In this document: positions 34,288 through 42,374 of the stretch, piece by piece
Layout of the letters: each line of letters starts with the position of its first letter
Numbering within the stretch: the first letter of the stretch is position 1
Source: Amycolatopsis sp. WAC 01376
GTDB lineage: Bacteria; Actinomycetota; Actinomycetes; Mycobacteriales; Pseudonocardiaceae
Assembly (NCBI RefSeq): GCF_003947415.1
Contig: NZ_QHKL01000006.1
Coordinates: 248,001-312,000, forward strand
Length of the DNA: 64,000 bases
Direction: 5' to 3'
Translations under genes and position numbers: made by a program
Notes under the pieces: model-generated
What the model was told of the DNA's origin: nothing
Database searches by the model: none
Seen by the model: only the letters and a program-made list of their open reading frames with translations

Positions 34288-35225
34288 CACGTGACCAGCT
34301 CCCGGCGTGGGGTCAGCCGGTGCGCGACGAGATCGGCGACGAGGTTCCCGAGCACGACCACCCCGGCGAACACCAGCACGTATCCCTGCACCTGCGGGAT
34401 GTCCCGATTCTGCACGGCTTCGACGAAACCCGTGCCGAGGCCGGTGATCGCGAACAGGGACTCGACGATCACCGTGCCGGTCAGCAGCCCTTCGACGGCG
34501 CGGGCGAGTTGCTGCACGGCGGGGGCCGCGGCGGCGGGCAGGAGGTGCCGCAGCACCACGGTGTGTTCGGGCAGGCCGAGCAGGCGCAGATGCTCGGCCA
34601 CCTGCCCCCGGGTCTGCTCGGCGATCCCGATCCGGAGCTGCCGGGCGACGTCGCACAGTTGCCTGGCGACGAGCACGATCACCGGCAGCACGAGCACCTC
34701 GGGACGCGCGGCGAGGTCCGTTCCGGCCGCGGTGGCCGGGAGCAACCCGGTGTAGACGGCGAATCCCGCGACCAGCAGCAGGCCGAGGACGAACTCCGGT
34801 ATCGAATGCAGGAACAGCGTGACAGCGTTGAGTATCCGGTCGATCCGCGACCCTTCGCGCAGGCCGCAGGTCACCCCGATGACGAGCGCGAGCGGTACGA
34901 GCACGAGCAGGGTCACTCCGGCGAGCACCGCGGTGGCGGCGAAACGGCGGACGATCTCGTCGGTCACCGGGGCACCGGTCACGAGCGACCGGCCGAGATC
35001 GCCGGTGACCAGTCCCGAAAGCCAGTTCCCGAACCGGTCGAGGAGCGGCTGGTCGAGGGCGAGCCGTTGGCGTACGGTCGCCACCTGCTCGTCGGTGGCC
35101 TGTTCGCCGAGCACGACCGAGGCGGCGTCGCCGGGGAGCAACGCGGTCACGGCGAACGTCGCGACCAGCACGACCATCGCCTGCACTACGGCGAAACCCA
35201 GCCGCCGCACGGTGTGACCCGGCAC
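34284..35225 (-). CDS. ABC importer permease, DppB/NikB type
   Basis: A 313-residue permease with six helices. LGEQATDEQVATVRQRLALDQPLLDRFGNWLSGLVTGDLGRSL is the conserved DppB/NikB periplasmic segment, and the EAA loop lies around EHLRLLGLPEHTVVLRHLLPAAAAP. The start is GTG 35225, one base after the stop of the binding-protein gene; GTG 35207 (MRRLGF) is an alternative. Third-party families of this type carry nickel, cobalt chelates, di- and oligopeptides. Confidence 0.9.
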   Translation of the reverse strand: MPGHTVRRLGFAVVQAMVVLVATFAVTALLPGDAASVVLGEQATDEQVATVRQRLALDQPLLDRFGNWLSGLVTGDLGRSLVTGAPVTDEIVRRFAATAVLAGVTLLVLVPLALVIGVTCGLREGSRIDRILNAVTLFLHSIPEFVLGLLLVAGFAVYTGLLPATAAGTDLAARPEVLVLPVIVLVARQLCDVARQLRIGIAEQTRGQVAEHLRLLGLPEHTVVLRHLLPAAAAPAVQQLARAVEGLLTGTVIVESLFAITGLGTGFVEAVQNRDIPQVQGYVLVFAGVVVLGNLVADLVAHRLTPRRELVTW

Positions 35226-35226
35226 G

Positions 35227-36735
35227 TCAGGACAGCCGGGCGCGGTCGAACCTCGCCCACTCGAAGGTGTTCGGCGGCGCGGTCACCAACCCCGAAACCC
35301 GCTTCGACACGGCGATCGTCCAGGTGCTGAACCCCCAGGCGAGCAGGCCGCCGGAGTCGTGCACGATCCGCTGGGCGTCGCCGAACAGGGTGAGCCTGGC
35401 GGCTTCGTCCGCGGTGGCCGCGGCGCGGTCCATGAGGGCGTCGAATTCCGGCGAGCCGAATCCGTTGACGTTGTTGGAGCCGCCGGTGCGGAAGCGCTGG
35501 TTGAGGAACGTCGCCACCGGCAGGGTGGCCGTGCGGGTGAGCGCGGCGACCCCCTTGGTCTTGATCTCGCCGAAGTAGCTGCTCGACGCGCGTGTGTTCG
35601 GCGTGACGGTGAGCCCGATTTCCTTGAGCTGCTGGGAAATCAGCGTGGCCGCGGTGGCGAAGCCCGGGTCGACGTCGCTGGTTTCGACGGCGAAGGCGAG
35701 CCCCTCGGCTCCTGCCTCCCGCACGAGCGCCCTGGCCAGTTCCACGTCGCGCCGACGTTGCGGGATGCCGGCGGCGTACCCGCGGAGTCCTTTGCCGAAC
35801 AGGTCGTTGCCGATTTCGCCGCGACCGGCCAGCGCGACCCGGTTCAACGCCTCCCGGTCCACTCCGGACAGTACGGCGCGCAGCAACCTCGGATCGGTGA
35901 ACGGCGGCTGTGTCAGGCGCAGGATCAGGCCCTGCATCGTCGTTCCCTTGGCTTCGAGCAGCGAGACACGCCCGTCGCCGGTCAGCCGGGCCGCGGTGCC
36001 GGCCGCGAGATCGTGGGCGTAGTCGACCTGTCCGGACAGCAAGGCGTTGACGCGCGCGGTTTCGTCGTTGACCGGGACGAACTCCAGCTCGTCGATACTC
36101 GGTGCGCCGTCCCAATAGGACTCGTTCTTACGGAACACCGCCGGGCCGCCGGGAGTGAACGAGACGAAGCGGAACGGGCCGGACCCGATCGGCGCCGTGA
36201 AGCCCGTCGTCCCGGCGGGCACGATCTCCGCACCCGGCGCGCCCCACCCCGACGGGAATTCGAAGTCGGGAGCGGTCAGCGTCAGTTCGAGTTCGGCGGG
36301 CGACACCGCCTTGCTGCGGGCGAAGTCCACCTTCGCGAAGTATTGCCGGGACGAGGAAGCCAGTGCGGGATCGGCGATCCGCCGGAAGCTGTGGAGCACG
36401 TCGTCCGCGGTGACCGGACGCCCGTCGTGGAAGGACGCCTGCCGCAGCCTGATCCGCCAGCGCGTACCGGAACCGTCACTTTCCCAGGATTCGGCCAGCC
36501 GCGGCCGCAACGAGGTGTCGGCGTTGTAGGCGACGAGCGTGTCGAAGAGCGCTTTGGCCCGCGCCTGGTCGACGAAAAGCGAAACCTGGGCCGGATCAAG
36601 GGTTTCCTTCGACCCGCCCGCCGCGAACGCGACTTTCAGCCGTCCCGCGGCCGCGGGCGCGGTCCCGCAGGCGGCCAAGGGCGTGAGCGCGGCCAAAGCG
36701 AGCAGGCGCCGACGAGTGAGCGGATGACGCGTCAT
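35227..36735 (-). CDS. ABC importer substrate-binding lipoprotein (SBP family 5)
   Basis: A 502-residue solute-binding protein of the peptide/nickel family (SBP_bac_5). TRRRLLALAALTPLAACG is a signal with a twin-arginine-like start and a lipobox (LAAC), so the mature protein is a membrane-anchored lipoprotein. Family hallmarks are GRLKVAFAAGG..ETLDPA, LRPRLAESWESDGSG, WRIRLRQASFHDGRPVTADDVLHSF and the C-terminal lobe. ATG 36735 has GGAGG five bases upstream. A cobalamin riboswitch precedes it, implying repression when B12 is plentiful. Confidence 0.92.
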   Translation of the reverse strand: MTRHPLTRRRLLALAALTPLAACGTAPAAAGRLKVAFAAGGSKETLDPAQVSLFVDQARAKALFDTLVAYNADTSLRPRLAESWESDGSGTRWRIRLRQASFHDGRPVTADDVLHSFRRIADPALASSSRQYFAKVDFARSKAVSPAELELTLTAPDFEFPSGWGAPGAEIVPAGTTGFTAPIGSGPFRFVSFTPGGPAVFRKNESYWDGAPSIDELEFVPVNDETARVNALLSGQVDYAHDLAAGTAARLTGDGRVSLLEAKGTTMQGLILRLTQPPFTDPRLLRAVLSGVDREALNRVALAGRGEIGNDLFGKGLRGYAAGIPQRRRDVELARALVREAGAEGLAFAVETSDVDPGFATAATLISQQLKEIGLTVTPNTRASSSYFGEIKTKGVAALTRTATLPVATFLNQRFRTGGSNNVNGFGSPEFDALMDRAAATADEAARLTLFGDAQRIVHDSGGLLAWGFSTWTIAVSKRVSGLVTAPPNTFEWARFDRARLS

Positions 36736-36745
36736 AAGGACCTCC

Positions 36746-36765
36746 GGGACATCGAGCACTGTCCC
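36746..36765 (-). promoter_or_regulatory. Hairpin next to the binding-protein ribosome site
   Basis: GGGACA and TGTCCC (minus strand) pair around an 8-base loop, directly abutting the GGAGG of the downstream gene. It is a plausible expression-platform stem through which the riboswitch blocks translation. Confidence 0.5.
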
Positions 36766-36805
36766 GGGCGCGCGGCCGCACGTGAACGGGACCCCGCTCC
36801 GTACT

Positions 36806-36920
36806 CCACGACAGTTGGGGCTGGCAGCACTCGGCGGGCAGTCCGGCTCACGGCACAGGCCGTTCACGGTTGCGGGTCAGCGCCGGATTCACACCGGCTT
36901 CCCCCGACGGGCACCTTCTT
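36806..36920 (-). promoter_or_regulatory. Cobalamin riboswitch
   Basis: The minus strand reads GAAGGTGCCCGTCGGGGGAA, then GCCGGTGTGAATCCGGCGCT, GACCCGCAACCGTGA, and later GTGCCGTGAGCCGGACTGCC. The GCCGGTG-GAATCCGGC-CTGACCCGCAACCGTGA core and the closing GAGCCGGACTGCC match the conserved cobalamin aptamer of actinobacteria. It lies about 70-185 bases upstream of the ABC operon start. Boundaries are approximate. Confidence 0.9.
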
Positions 36921-36990
36921 ACGTTGTGACGCACACGGTAACCCATGATCGAGGTGTGCTAGACAGGATGAAGATCACGAGGGGAGCGCG

Positions 36991-37734
36991 GTGGATCAGG
37001 AACTCGCGGCAAGCTGGGTGCGACGGTGGGACGTCCAGCAGGAACGCTACATCGCCGACCGCGAAGAACGCTTCGACGTCCTGATCGATGTCGTCGAGCA
37101 CGTCTGCCGCGACGTCGCCGAGCCGCTGGTACTCGATCTCGGCTGTGGCCCCGGCTCGCTGGCCACCAGGCTCGCCCGCCGGCTACCGCGAGCGCGAGTC
37201 GTCGGCATCGACAACGATCCGTTCCTGCTCGGCCTCGCCGAGGCCACCCGGCCTGCGCACGCGGCCATCGAGTACGTCCAGGCAGACCTCGCCGAGCGCG
37301 GCTGGCTGAAGTGGCGGCCGATCGACGCCGCGGTCTCGACGACCGCCCTGCATTGGCTGCGTCCCGAACGGCTCGCCGAGATCTACCGTGACCTCGCCGT
37401 CGCGCTGAGGGACGGCGGGGCGCTCGTCAACGGCGACCACTTCTACGACGTACGACCCGGCATCCGCGACCTCACCGAAGCCGTCAAGAACCGTCGTGCC
37501 ACGCGGGCCGGAGTCGAGTCCCACGAAGACTGGAAAAGCTGGTGGACCGCGGTCGCCGCCGATCCCGCGCTGGGGGAGCGGTTCACCGCCGGCGAGTTGC
37601 GGGGTATCTCGACCGGCTACGGCAACCGGCTCAGCCCACAGGAGCACACGAGACTGCTCAGGGAGGCGGGCTTCGCGGAAGCGGCCCCGGTGTGGCAGTT
37701 CGGCGACGACTACGTCCTGGCGGCGCTGCGCTGA
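36991..37734 (+). CDS. Class I SAM-dependent methyltransferase
   Basis: A 247-residue Rossmann methyltransferase. Motif I is VLDLGCGPGSLATRLA near residues 46-61, the acidic end of strand 2 is VVGIDNDPFLLGLAE, and motif IV lies in PIDAAVSTTALHWLRPERLAE. The family resembles trans-aconitate/small-molecule methyltransferases; the substrate is unknown. GTG 36991 has GAGGGGAG upstream. It is divergent from the B12-controlled operon, but the riboswitch is on the other strand and does not govern it. Confidence 0.85.
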   Translation: MDQELAASWVRRWDVQQERYIADREERFDVLIDVVEHVCRDVAEPLVLDLGCGPGSLATRLARRLPRARVVGIDNDPFLLGLAEATRPAHAAIEYVQADLAERGWLKWRPIDAAVSTTALHWLRPERLAEIYRDLAVALRDGGALVNGDHFYDVRPGIRDLTEAVKNRRATRAGVESHEDWKSWWTAVAADPALGERFTAGELRGISTGYGNRLSPQEHTRLLREAGFAEAAPVWQFGDDYVLAALR

Positions 37735-38106
37735 CCCCGGCCGGACGGCGAGTTTCTTGAGGTGTCGAGAGGTAAGCGCCACGGTCTGATGCCCCCAATG
37801 TGACATTGGGGACCCTGACCGTCTCCAATGCCACATTGGGGGCATGCCCGGCTTCCGGCACGCCACGGTCGACTTTCCCTCAACAGCTCACGACCCTCTT
37901 ACGCATTCGCGCAGATGGACCTCGATCAGGCATTCACCGAGCCCAATGTGTCCTGTGTGGACAGTCAAGATTCGGTTGCTTCGCTGTCCTGTTGAGGATT
38001 GCGGGCTTCGACCCATGAGTGAGGGCCCTTACTTATTGCCTTCGGGCTGGCCAGTGCCGCCAACGGCGTAGAAGCTGTGCGGGGACTGCCTGCCGAAGGG
38101 AAGACT
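37735..38106. other. Intergenic region with inverted and dispersed repeats
   Basis: No gene is seen in these 372 bases. They hold nested inverted repeats at 37791-37843, a copy of the dispersed 26-bp motif at 37861-37882, and a degenerate copy of the GCGCA...GTGTGGACAGTC module at about 37900-37978 that recurs near 40.6 and 40.8 kb. Confidence 0.7.
37791..37843. repeat. Nested inverted repeats built on CCAATGTGACATTGG
   Basis: The outer arms GCCCCCAATGTG (37791-37802) and CACATTGGGGGC (37832-37843) are perfect. Inside, CCCCAATGT-G-ACATTGGGG (37793-37811) is itself a 19-bp palindrome, so two alternative hairpins can form. Confidence 0.85.
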
Positions 38107-38511
38107 GTGTCGAAGCGATTCCGGGAGCCCTTGGCGTCCGCTCTCGAGTTGCGTCTGGTCCGGGACCGCATGGTGGTCGGCGTGGTGCGCCGGATGGCCA
38201 CCATGCCGGACGTCGCCCCTTACCTGCGAGGCTCCTCCCGTCCGGTGGCGGTCCGGCTCATCGGCGAGGTGCTCTCGCGATGCCTCGACGCACTCGCGCC
38301 GGGCAGCGCGCTCAGCGGAGGAAAGGACGCGTTGCGTTCACTCACCGGCGAACCGGCCGCGGTCAGGACCGTGGTCGCCCGGGTGCTGGGCAGGCTCGCC
38401 TGGGAACAGCTTTCCGGGGTCATCGAACCGCTCGACACCACTTCGCAAGCGGTGCGCGACGCGGCGGAGGTGCTGTTCGACAGCCTTGTCGACTTGTCGC
38501 GGCCCCACTGA
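38107..38511 (+). CDS. Hypothetical protein
   Basis: A 134-residue, mainly helical, basic and Arg-rich protein that I do not recognise. It has no membrane segment, cysteine pair or known motif. GTG 38107 has GAAGGGA five bases upstream; the frame is open further 5', but that part falls in repeat DNA. Forty bases separate it from the PfkB gene on the same strand, so it may belong to that operon. Confidence 0.6.
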   Translation: MSKRFREPLASALELRLVRDRMVVGVVRRMATMPDVAPYLRGSSRPVAVRLIGEVLSRCLDALAPGSALSGGKDALRSLTGEPAAVRTVVARVLGRLAWEQLSGVIEPLDTTSQAVRDAAEVLFDSLVDLSRPH

Positions 38512-38551
38512 CGACGAAGAGTGAAATCCGGCAAACCGGGTAAACGCCGGT

Positions 38552-39475
38552 ATGACTGAGGGTCGAGTGGCGGTGTTCGCGCCGTCTCCGCAGCTGACGG
38601 TGACGGTGGAAGAGCTGGACGGGGCGCCCGACGTCCACGTGCACGCGGGCGGGCAGGGGGTGTGGCAGTCGAGGATGATCGAGGCCCTCGGCGCGCGGGC
38701 GGTGGTGTGCTGCGCGCTCGGCGGGGAGACGGGAAGGGTGCTGCGGCATCTGATCGGTGTCGATGCCGAGGTCCGCGAAGTCGCGGCGCGCAACGGCGCC
38801 TACGTGCACGATCGGCGTGACGGCCGTCGTGACGAGATGGTGCGGATGCCCGCGGACGCGTTGACCCGGCACGAACTCGACGATCTGTACGAGTTGACTC
38901 TTGTCCAGGGGCTGCGCGCGGACGTCGCCATTCTCAGCGGGCCCGACGAGGATGACGTGCCGGTGCCGCATTCGATGTACGAGCGGCTCGCCCGGGATCT
39001 GGGCGCGCAGGGCACGCCGGTCGTGGTGGACCTGTCCGGGGAACGACTCGCCCGAGCGCTCGCGGGCGATCCGGCGGTGATCAAGGTCAGCCATGAGGAA
39101 ATGGTCGAGGACGGGCTGGCCAAGTCGGATTCGCTGCCCGATCTCGCGGACGGTTGCCGTGAGCTGGCGTCGGGCGGCGCCCGCGCGGTCGTCGTTTCCC
39201 GCGCCGCCGAGGAGACGCTCGCTTACCTCGAAGGACAGCTGGTCCTGGTGGAATCACCCGACCTGACCCCGGTCGACACCCGCGGCGGCGGGGACTCGAT
39301 GACCGCGGGGCTCGCGGTCGGCCTCGCACAAGGCCGGTCGGTGGAGGACGCGGTGAAGCTCGGGGCGGCGGCCGGCGCGATCAACGTGACACGACACGGT
39401 CTCGGTTCGGGTAGCGACGGCGCCGTGCGGGAACTCACCGGACGAGTACGCCTGAAACCGTGGGAGGCCTCCTGA
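38552..39475 (+). CDS. PfkB family carbohydrate kinase
   Basis: A 307-residue ribokinase-fold sugar kinase resembling 1-phosphofructokinase/tagatose-6-phosphate kinases. The N-terminal GGQGVWQSRMIEALG stands where family members have GGKGxNxA, with Trp-Gln in place of the usual Asn-Val. The C-terminal anion-hole motif is DTRGGGDSMTAG with the catalytic Asp (consensus GAGD, here GGGD). The substrate is unknown. The stop overlaps the surE start by one base, giving translational coupling of a kinase with a phosphatase. Confidence 0.82.
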   Translation: MTEGRVAVFAPSPQLTVTVEELDGAPDVHVHAGGQGVWQSRMIEALGARAVVCCALGGETGRVLRHLIGVDAEVREVAARNGAYVHDRRDGRRDEMVRMPADALTRHELDDLYELTLVQGLRADVAILSGPDEDDVPVPHSMYERLARDLGAQGTPVVVDLSGERLARALAGDPAVIKVSHEEMVEDGLAKSDSLPDLADGCRELASGGARAVVVSRAAEETLAYLEGQLVLVESPDLTPVDTRGGGDSMTAGLAVGLAQGRSVEDAVKLGAAAGAINVTRHGLGSGSDGAVRELTGRVRLKPWEAS

Positions 39476-40215
39476 TGCGTGCCCTGATCACCAATGACGA
39501 CGGTATCGATTCCCCGGGTCTGGCGGCGCTGGCCCGGGGCGCCGTGGACCACGGCTGGACCGTCGTGGTCGCCGCACCCGCGGCGGAGGCCAGCGGAACC
39601 AGCGCGGGCTTGACCGGTGCCGGGGAAGAGGGGCGGGTCACGGTCGAACGGCGGAAACCGCCCGGCCTCCCCGATGTCCCGGTGTACGCCGTCGCCGCGC
39701 ATCCCGGGTTGATCGCCTTGGCCGCCGCGCAGGGAACATTCGGCGAGCCGCCGGAGATCGTGCTGTCCGGGGTGAACCACGGGGCGAACGTCGGGCGCGC
39801 GATTCTGCACTCCGGCACGGTCGGCGCGGCACTGACCGCCTCGATCAACGGCGCCAGGGCCCTCGCGGTGTCCCTCGACGTGGGATTGGCTCCCGGGCCG
39901 CGACCCCATTGGGACACCGCGGTCGCCGTCGCCGCGACCTTGTTCGACAGGCTCACGGAACTGCCCGCGGGAACGGTCCTGAACCTCAACGTGCCCGATC
40001 GAGCCGAGGCGGGGCCCCCGAAACGCACCGGGCTGGCCGAATTCGGTGCGGTGCGCAGTCACGTCCAGAACGGCGAGGAAGGCGCATTCACCGTCACCGC
40101 TGTCACGGTCGAGGGCGAGTTGTCGCCGGGCAGCGACGCCCGTCTGCTGAGTGAAGGCCACGCGACAGTGACCGCGCTGAATTCGGTCACCGAAGACCCT
40201 GCCCTGGACTGGTGA
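39475..40215 (+). CDS. surE: SurE family 5'/3'-nucleotidase
   Basis: A 246-residue SurE phosphatase. MRALITNDDGIDSPGLAAL carries the metal-binding Asp-Asp pair, and SGVNHGANVGRAILHSGTVGAALTASINGARALAVS is the conserved SurE core. It dephosphorylates nucleoside 5'- and 3'-monophosphates and polyphosphates in relatives. The ATG overlaps the PfkB stop, with GGGAGG upstream inside the PfkB gene. It ends next to a repeat-rich gap. Confidence 0.9.
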   Translation: MRALITNDDGIDSPGLAALARGAVDHGWTVVVAAPAAEASGTSAGLTGAGEEGRVTVERRKPPGLPDVPVYAVAAHPGLIALAAAQGTFGEPPEIVLSGVNHGANVGRAILHSGTVGAALTASINGARALAVSLDVGLAPGPRPHWDTAVAVAATLFDRLTELPAGTVLNLNVPDRAEAGPPKRTGLAEFGAVRSHVQNGEEGAFTVTAVTVEGELSPGSDARLLSEGHATVTALNSVTEDPALDW

Positions 40216-40300
40216 TCACCCGCATGCCTTCTGCCGACCGGCGAAGGGAGCCTTCGGCCCTGGTCTGGCGTGAGGGGTCTTGAGTGGCGATTCGGGTTAT

Positions 40301-40327
40301 TTGAGGGGTAAGGCAAAGGTGGCGTGG
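40301..40327 (+). repeat. Dispersed 26-bp motif copy
   Basis: TTGAGGGGTAAGGCAAAGGT then GGCGTGG matches the motif at 14723-14748 with a few changes. It lies 12 bases before the MITE-like element. Confidence 0.65.
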
Positions 40328-40339
40328 TCGGTGCTGGGG

Positions 40340-40780
40340 GTCGTGAGTGGCGTTTCGTGTTCTAACCCAATGCCACATGGCTTAAGTTGATCTTGGACGT
40401 GGTTTTGATCGCAAGTGGGGACGGTTGCCGCAGGTCAAGCGCTCGGATGCCCTGGCCGACGGGAGCCGGCATGCCCGTAGTGTCCACTGTGGACACATTT
40501 CGATGACTGAATGTCCGATTGATGATGAAATGGGCGGTTCTGTCAAGGAGTCGTGAGTGGCAAAGGTCGTTCTAACCCTCATTGCCACTCACGACCTCTA
40601 TCGCAGCTGCGCAAAGCACTCAAATCGGACACCATGATCCGGACTGCTGTCCCGTGTGGACAGTCGCGCCTCGGGTCCACTGCCGGTGACTTGTCCGGCG
40701 TGATCGAGCAGAACGGCAGCCGCTCAAGATCAACTTAAGCTACATGGCATTGGGTTAGAACCCGAATCGTCACTCACGAC
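40340..40780. mobile_element. MITE-like element with 56-bp terminal inverted repeats
   Basis: The ends 40340-40395 and 40725-40780 are inverted copies matching at about 50 of 56 positions; both begin GTCGTGAGTG and run inward through TTCTAACCCAATGCCA and CTTAAGTTGATCTTG. The 329-base interior has no coding frame but includes a second hairpin with perfect 14-bp arms (GTCGTGAGTGGCAA near 40549, TTGCCACTCACGAC near 40595). No target-site duplication is obvious. Confidence 0.65.
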
Positions 40781-40877
40781 CCCTGCGCAAAGTGCCCAAA
40801 CGGGCACTGCCGTCGGGTCTGGTGTCTCTTGTGGACAGTCGGGCGGGCCAGGCTGGTAGCCGATATCTCCGACCGGG

Positions 40878-41444
40878 TCACCCCTGGCCGTCGCGTGCGG
40901 CGTTTTGGAGTCGTTCGATGGTTTCGTCGATCCAGTCCACCCAGGTCCGGGCCATCATCTCGCCGGCTCGGCGGACCGAGTCCCAGATGAGGGGATCGAG
41001 TTCGCTGCCGCCGGTGAGGGCCGCGGCCGCCGCGATCTGTGCCGGCAGTTCGACGGCGAGCCGCTCCTGGTCCTTGACGTGGAGGTCGCGCATGACCCGG
41101 AGCTGGGTCACGGTGTCTTCCAGCGGACGGGAGCCGGCGAAGAAGAAGCGGACCATGAAGGGCACGCGGACAGGGTCGAGTTCGGTGACCAGTTCGCTCA
41201 GCCAGGAACCGAACGCCTCCCGTCCGGCGTCGGTGACCGTGTACACGCGGCGGTCGGGCCTGCTCTGCTGTGGCTCCACTTCGGACACGACCAGCCCGTT
41301 GTCCTCGAGCTGGCTCAACGTGCGGTAGATCTGGCTGAGCTGGGCGGGCCAGACGAAGTGGATGCTGGTGCGGATCGCGGTGGCCAGGTCGTAACCGGTC
41401 ATCGGCTGCCGGAGCAGGAAGCCCAGCAGGGCGAATCTGAGCAT
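40878..41444 (-). CDS. PadR family transcriptional regulator
   Basis: A 188-residue PadR protein: LLGFLLRQPMTGYDLATAI, then QLSQIYRTLSQLEDNGLVVSE (recognition helix) and wing SRPDRRVYTVTDAGREAF, with a C-terminal dimerisation helix domain. ATG 41444 has AAGGAG five bases upstream. It is third in a minus-strand unit after an FAD monooxygenase and an alpha/beta hydrolase, so it is probably an autoregulator of that operon. Confidence 0.88.
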   Translation of the reverse strand: MLRFALLGFLLRQPMTGYDLATAIRTSIHFVWPAQLSQIYRTLSQLEDNGLVVSEVEPQQSRPDRRVYTVTDAGREAFGSWLSELVTELDPVRVPFMVRFFFAGSRPLEDTVTQLRVMRDLHVKDQERLAVELPAQIAAAAALTGGSELDPLIWDSVRRAGEMMARTWVDWIDETIERLQNAARDGQG

Positions 41445-41484
41445 CGGGCTCCTTCCGGCGGGAGACCCGGAGAATAGCAACCGA

Positions 41485-42351
41485 TCAGGTCCGGTCCGCG
41501 TGCCGTGCGAACCAGGCGGCGAGGAGTTCGGTGACGTGCCGGGGTTGTTCGCGGTGCGGCCAGTGCCGCGTGTCGAGCCAGTGCAGCTCGGACCGCTCGC
41601 ACTGGGCGGCACTGGGTTCGGCGAGATGCTTGCCGAGCGCACCGTCGCGGCGTCCCCAGATGATCTGGGTCGGAACGCGTACCGTCAGGTCGGATTCGGC
41701 GCGTCGCGAGTGCCGTATCGTCCGGAACATCGCGCGGTACCAGAAAAGCGGCCGTTGGATCGTGCCGGGATGACGCCAGACGGCGCGGTGACGGCCGAGG
41801 TCGGCCTCGTTCAGCCGGGCGCCGTGTTTCAGCATCGCCGCGAGAACCGTGCCGCCGCGAGCGCCGAGGACGGCCTCGGCGAGGCCGGGGATCTGGAACG
41901 CCACCATGTACCAGCTCCGCAGCAGCTGGGAAGGCTTGCGTCGCAACGAGTCGGCGAACACCTGTGGGTGCGGGCAGTTGACGATGGTCAGCGACCGGAC
42001 CAGATCCGGTCGTTCGATCGCCACCATCCAGGCCACTGCCCCGCCCCAGTCGTGCCCGACCAGATGTACCGGCGCCGCGTCCTGCCGCTCGATGAGCAGC
42101 ACGATGTCCTTGACCAGCCGGGGCATCTCGTAGTCGGCGACGGTGGCGGGTTTGGACGAAAGGCCGTAGCCGCGCTGGTCCGGCGCGAGTGTCCGGTACC
42201 CCTGGTCGGCGAGCGCGGTCATCTGCGGCTCGAACGTGAACCAGAGATCGGGCCAGCCGTGGAGGAACAGCGCGGCCGGACCGTCACCGGGACCGCCGGA
42301 TTCGACGTGGAGCAAGACGTCGTCGACGTCCACGAACTGTGGCTGGAACAT
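41485..42351 (-). CDS. Alpha/beta hydrolase, epoxide-hydrolase type
   Basis: A 288-residue hydrolase. HGWPDLWF is the HGxP oxyanion motif, GHDWGGAVAW the nucleophile elbow with Asp, IWGRRDGALG holds the charge-relay acid, and DTRHWPHREQPRHV the catalytic His. This is the soluble epoxide hydrolase/dehalogenase pattern. It lies 23 bases after the FAD monooxygenase gene; together they could epoxidise then open an alkene or aromatic substrate, an inference from gene order. Confidence 0.87.
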   Translation of the reverse strand: MFQPQFVDVDDVLLHVESGGPGDGPAALFLHGWPDLWFTFEPQMTALADQGYRTLAPDQRGYGLSSKPATVADYEMPRLVKDIVLLIERQDAAPVHLVGHDWGGAVAWMVAIERPDLVRSLTIVNCPHPQVFADSLRRKPSQLLRSWYMVAFQIPGLAEAVLGARGGTVLAAMLKHGARLNEADLGRHRAVWRHPGTIQRPLFWYRAMFRTIRHSRRAESDLTVRVPTQIIWGRRDGALGKHLAEPSAAQCERSELHWLDTRHWPHREQPRHVTELLAAWFARHADRT

Positions 42352-42374
42352 GGGCCTCCTCGCTCGGACGGGGT

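Larger units (their letters stand above)
40216..40877. other. Repeat-rich intergenic region, no gene seen
   Basis: These 662 bases contain no supported gene. They hold a 26-bp dispersed motif (40301-40327), a 441-bp MITE-like element (40340-40780) and a trailing GCGCAAAG...GTGGACAGTC module (40784-40850). The base content is lower in GC than the neighbouring genes. Confidence 0.8.
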
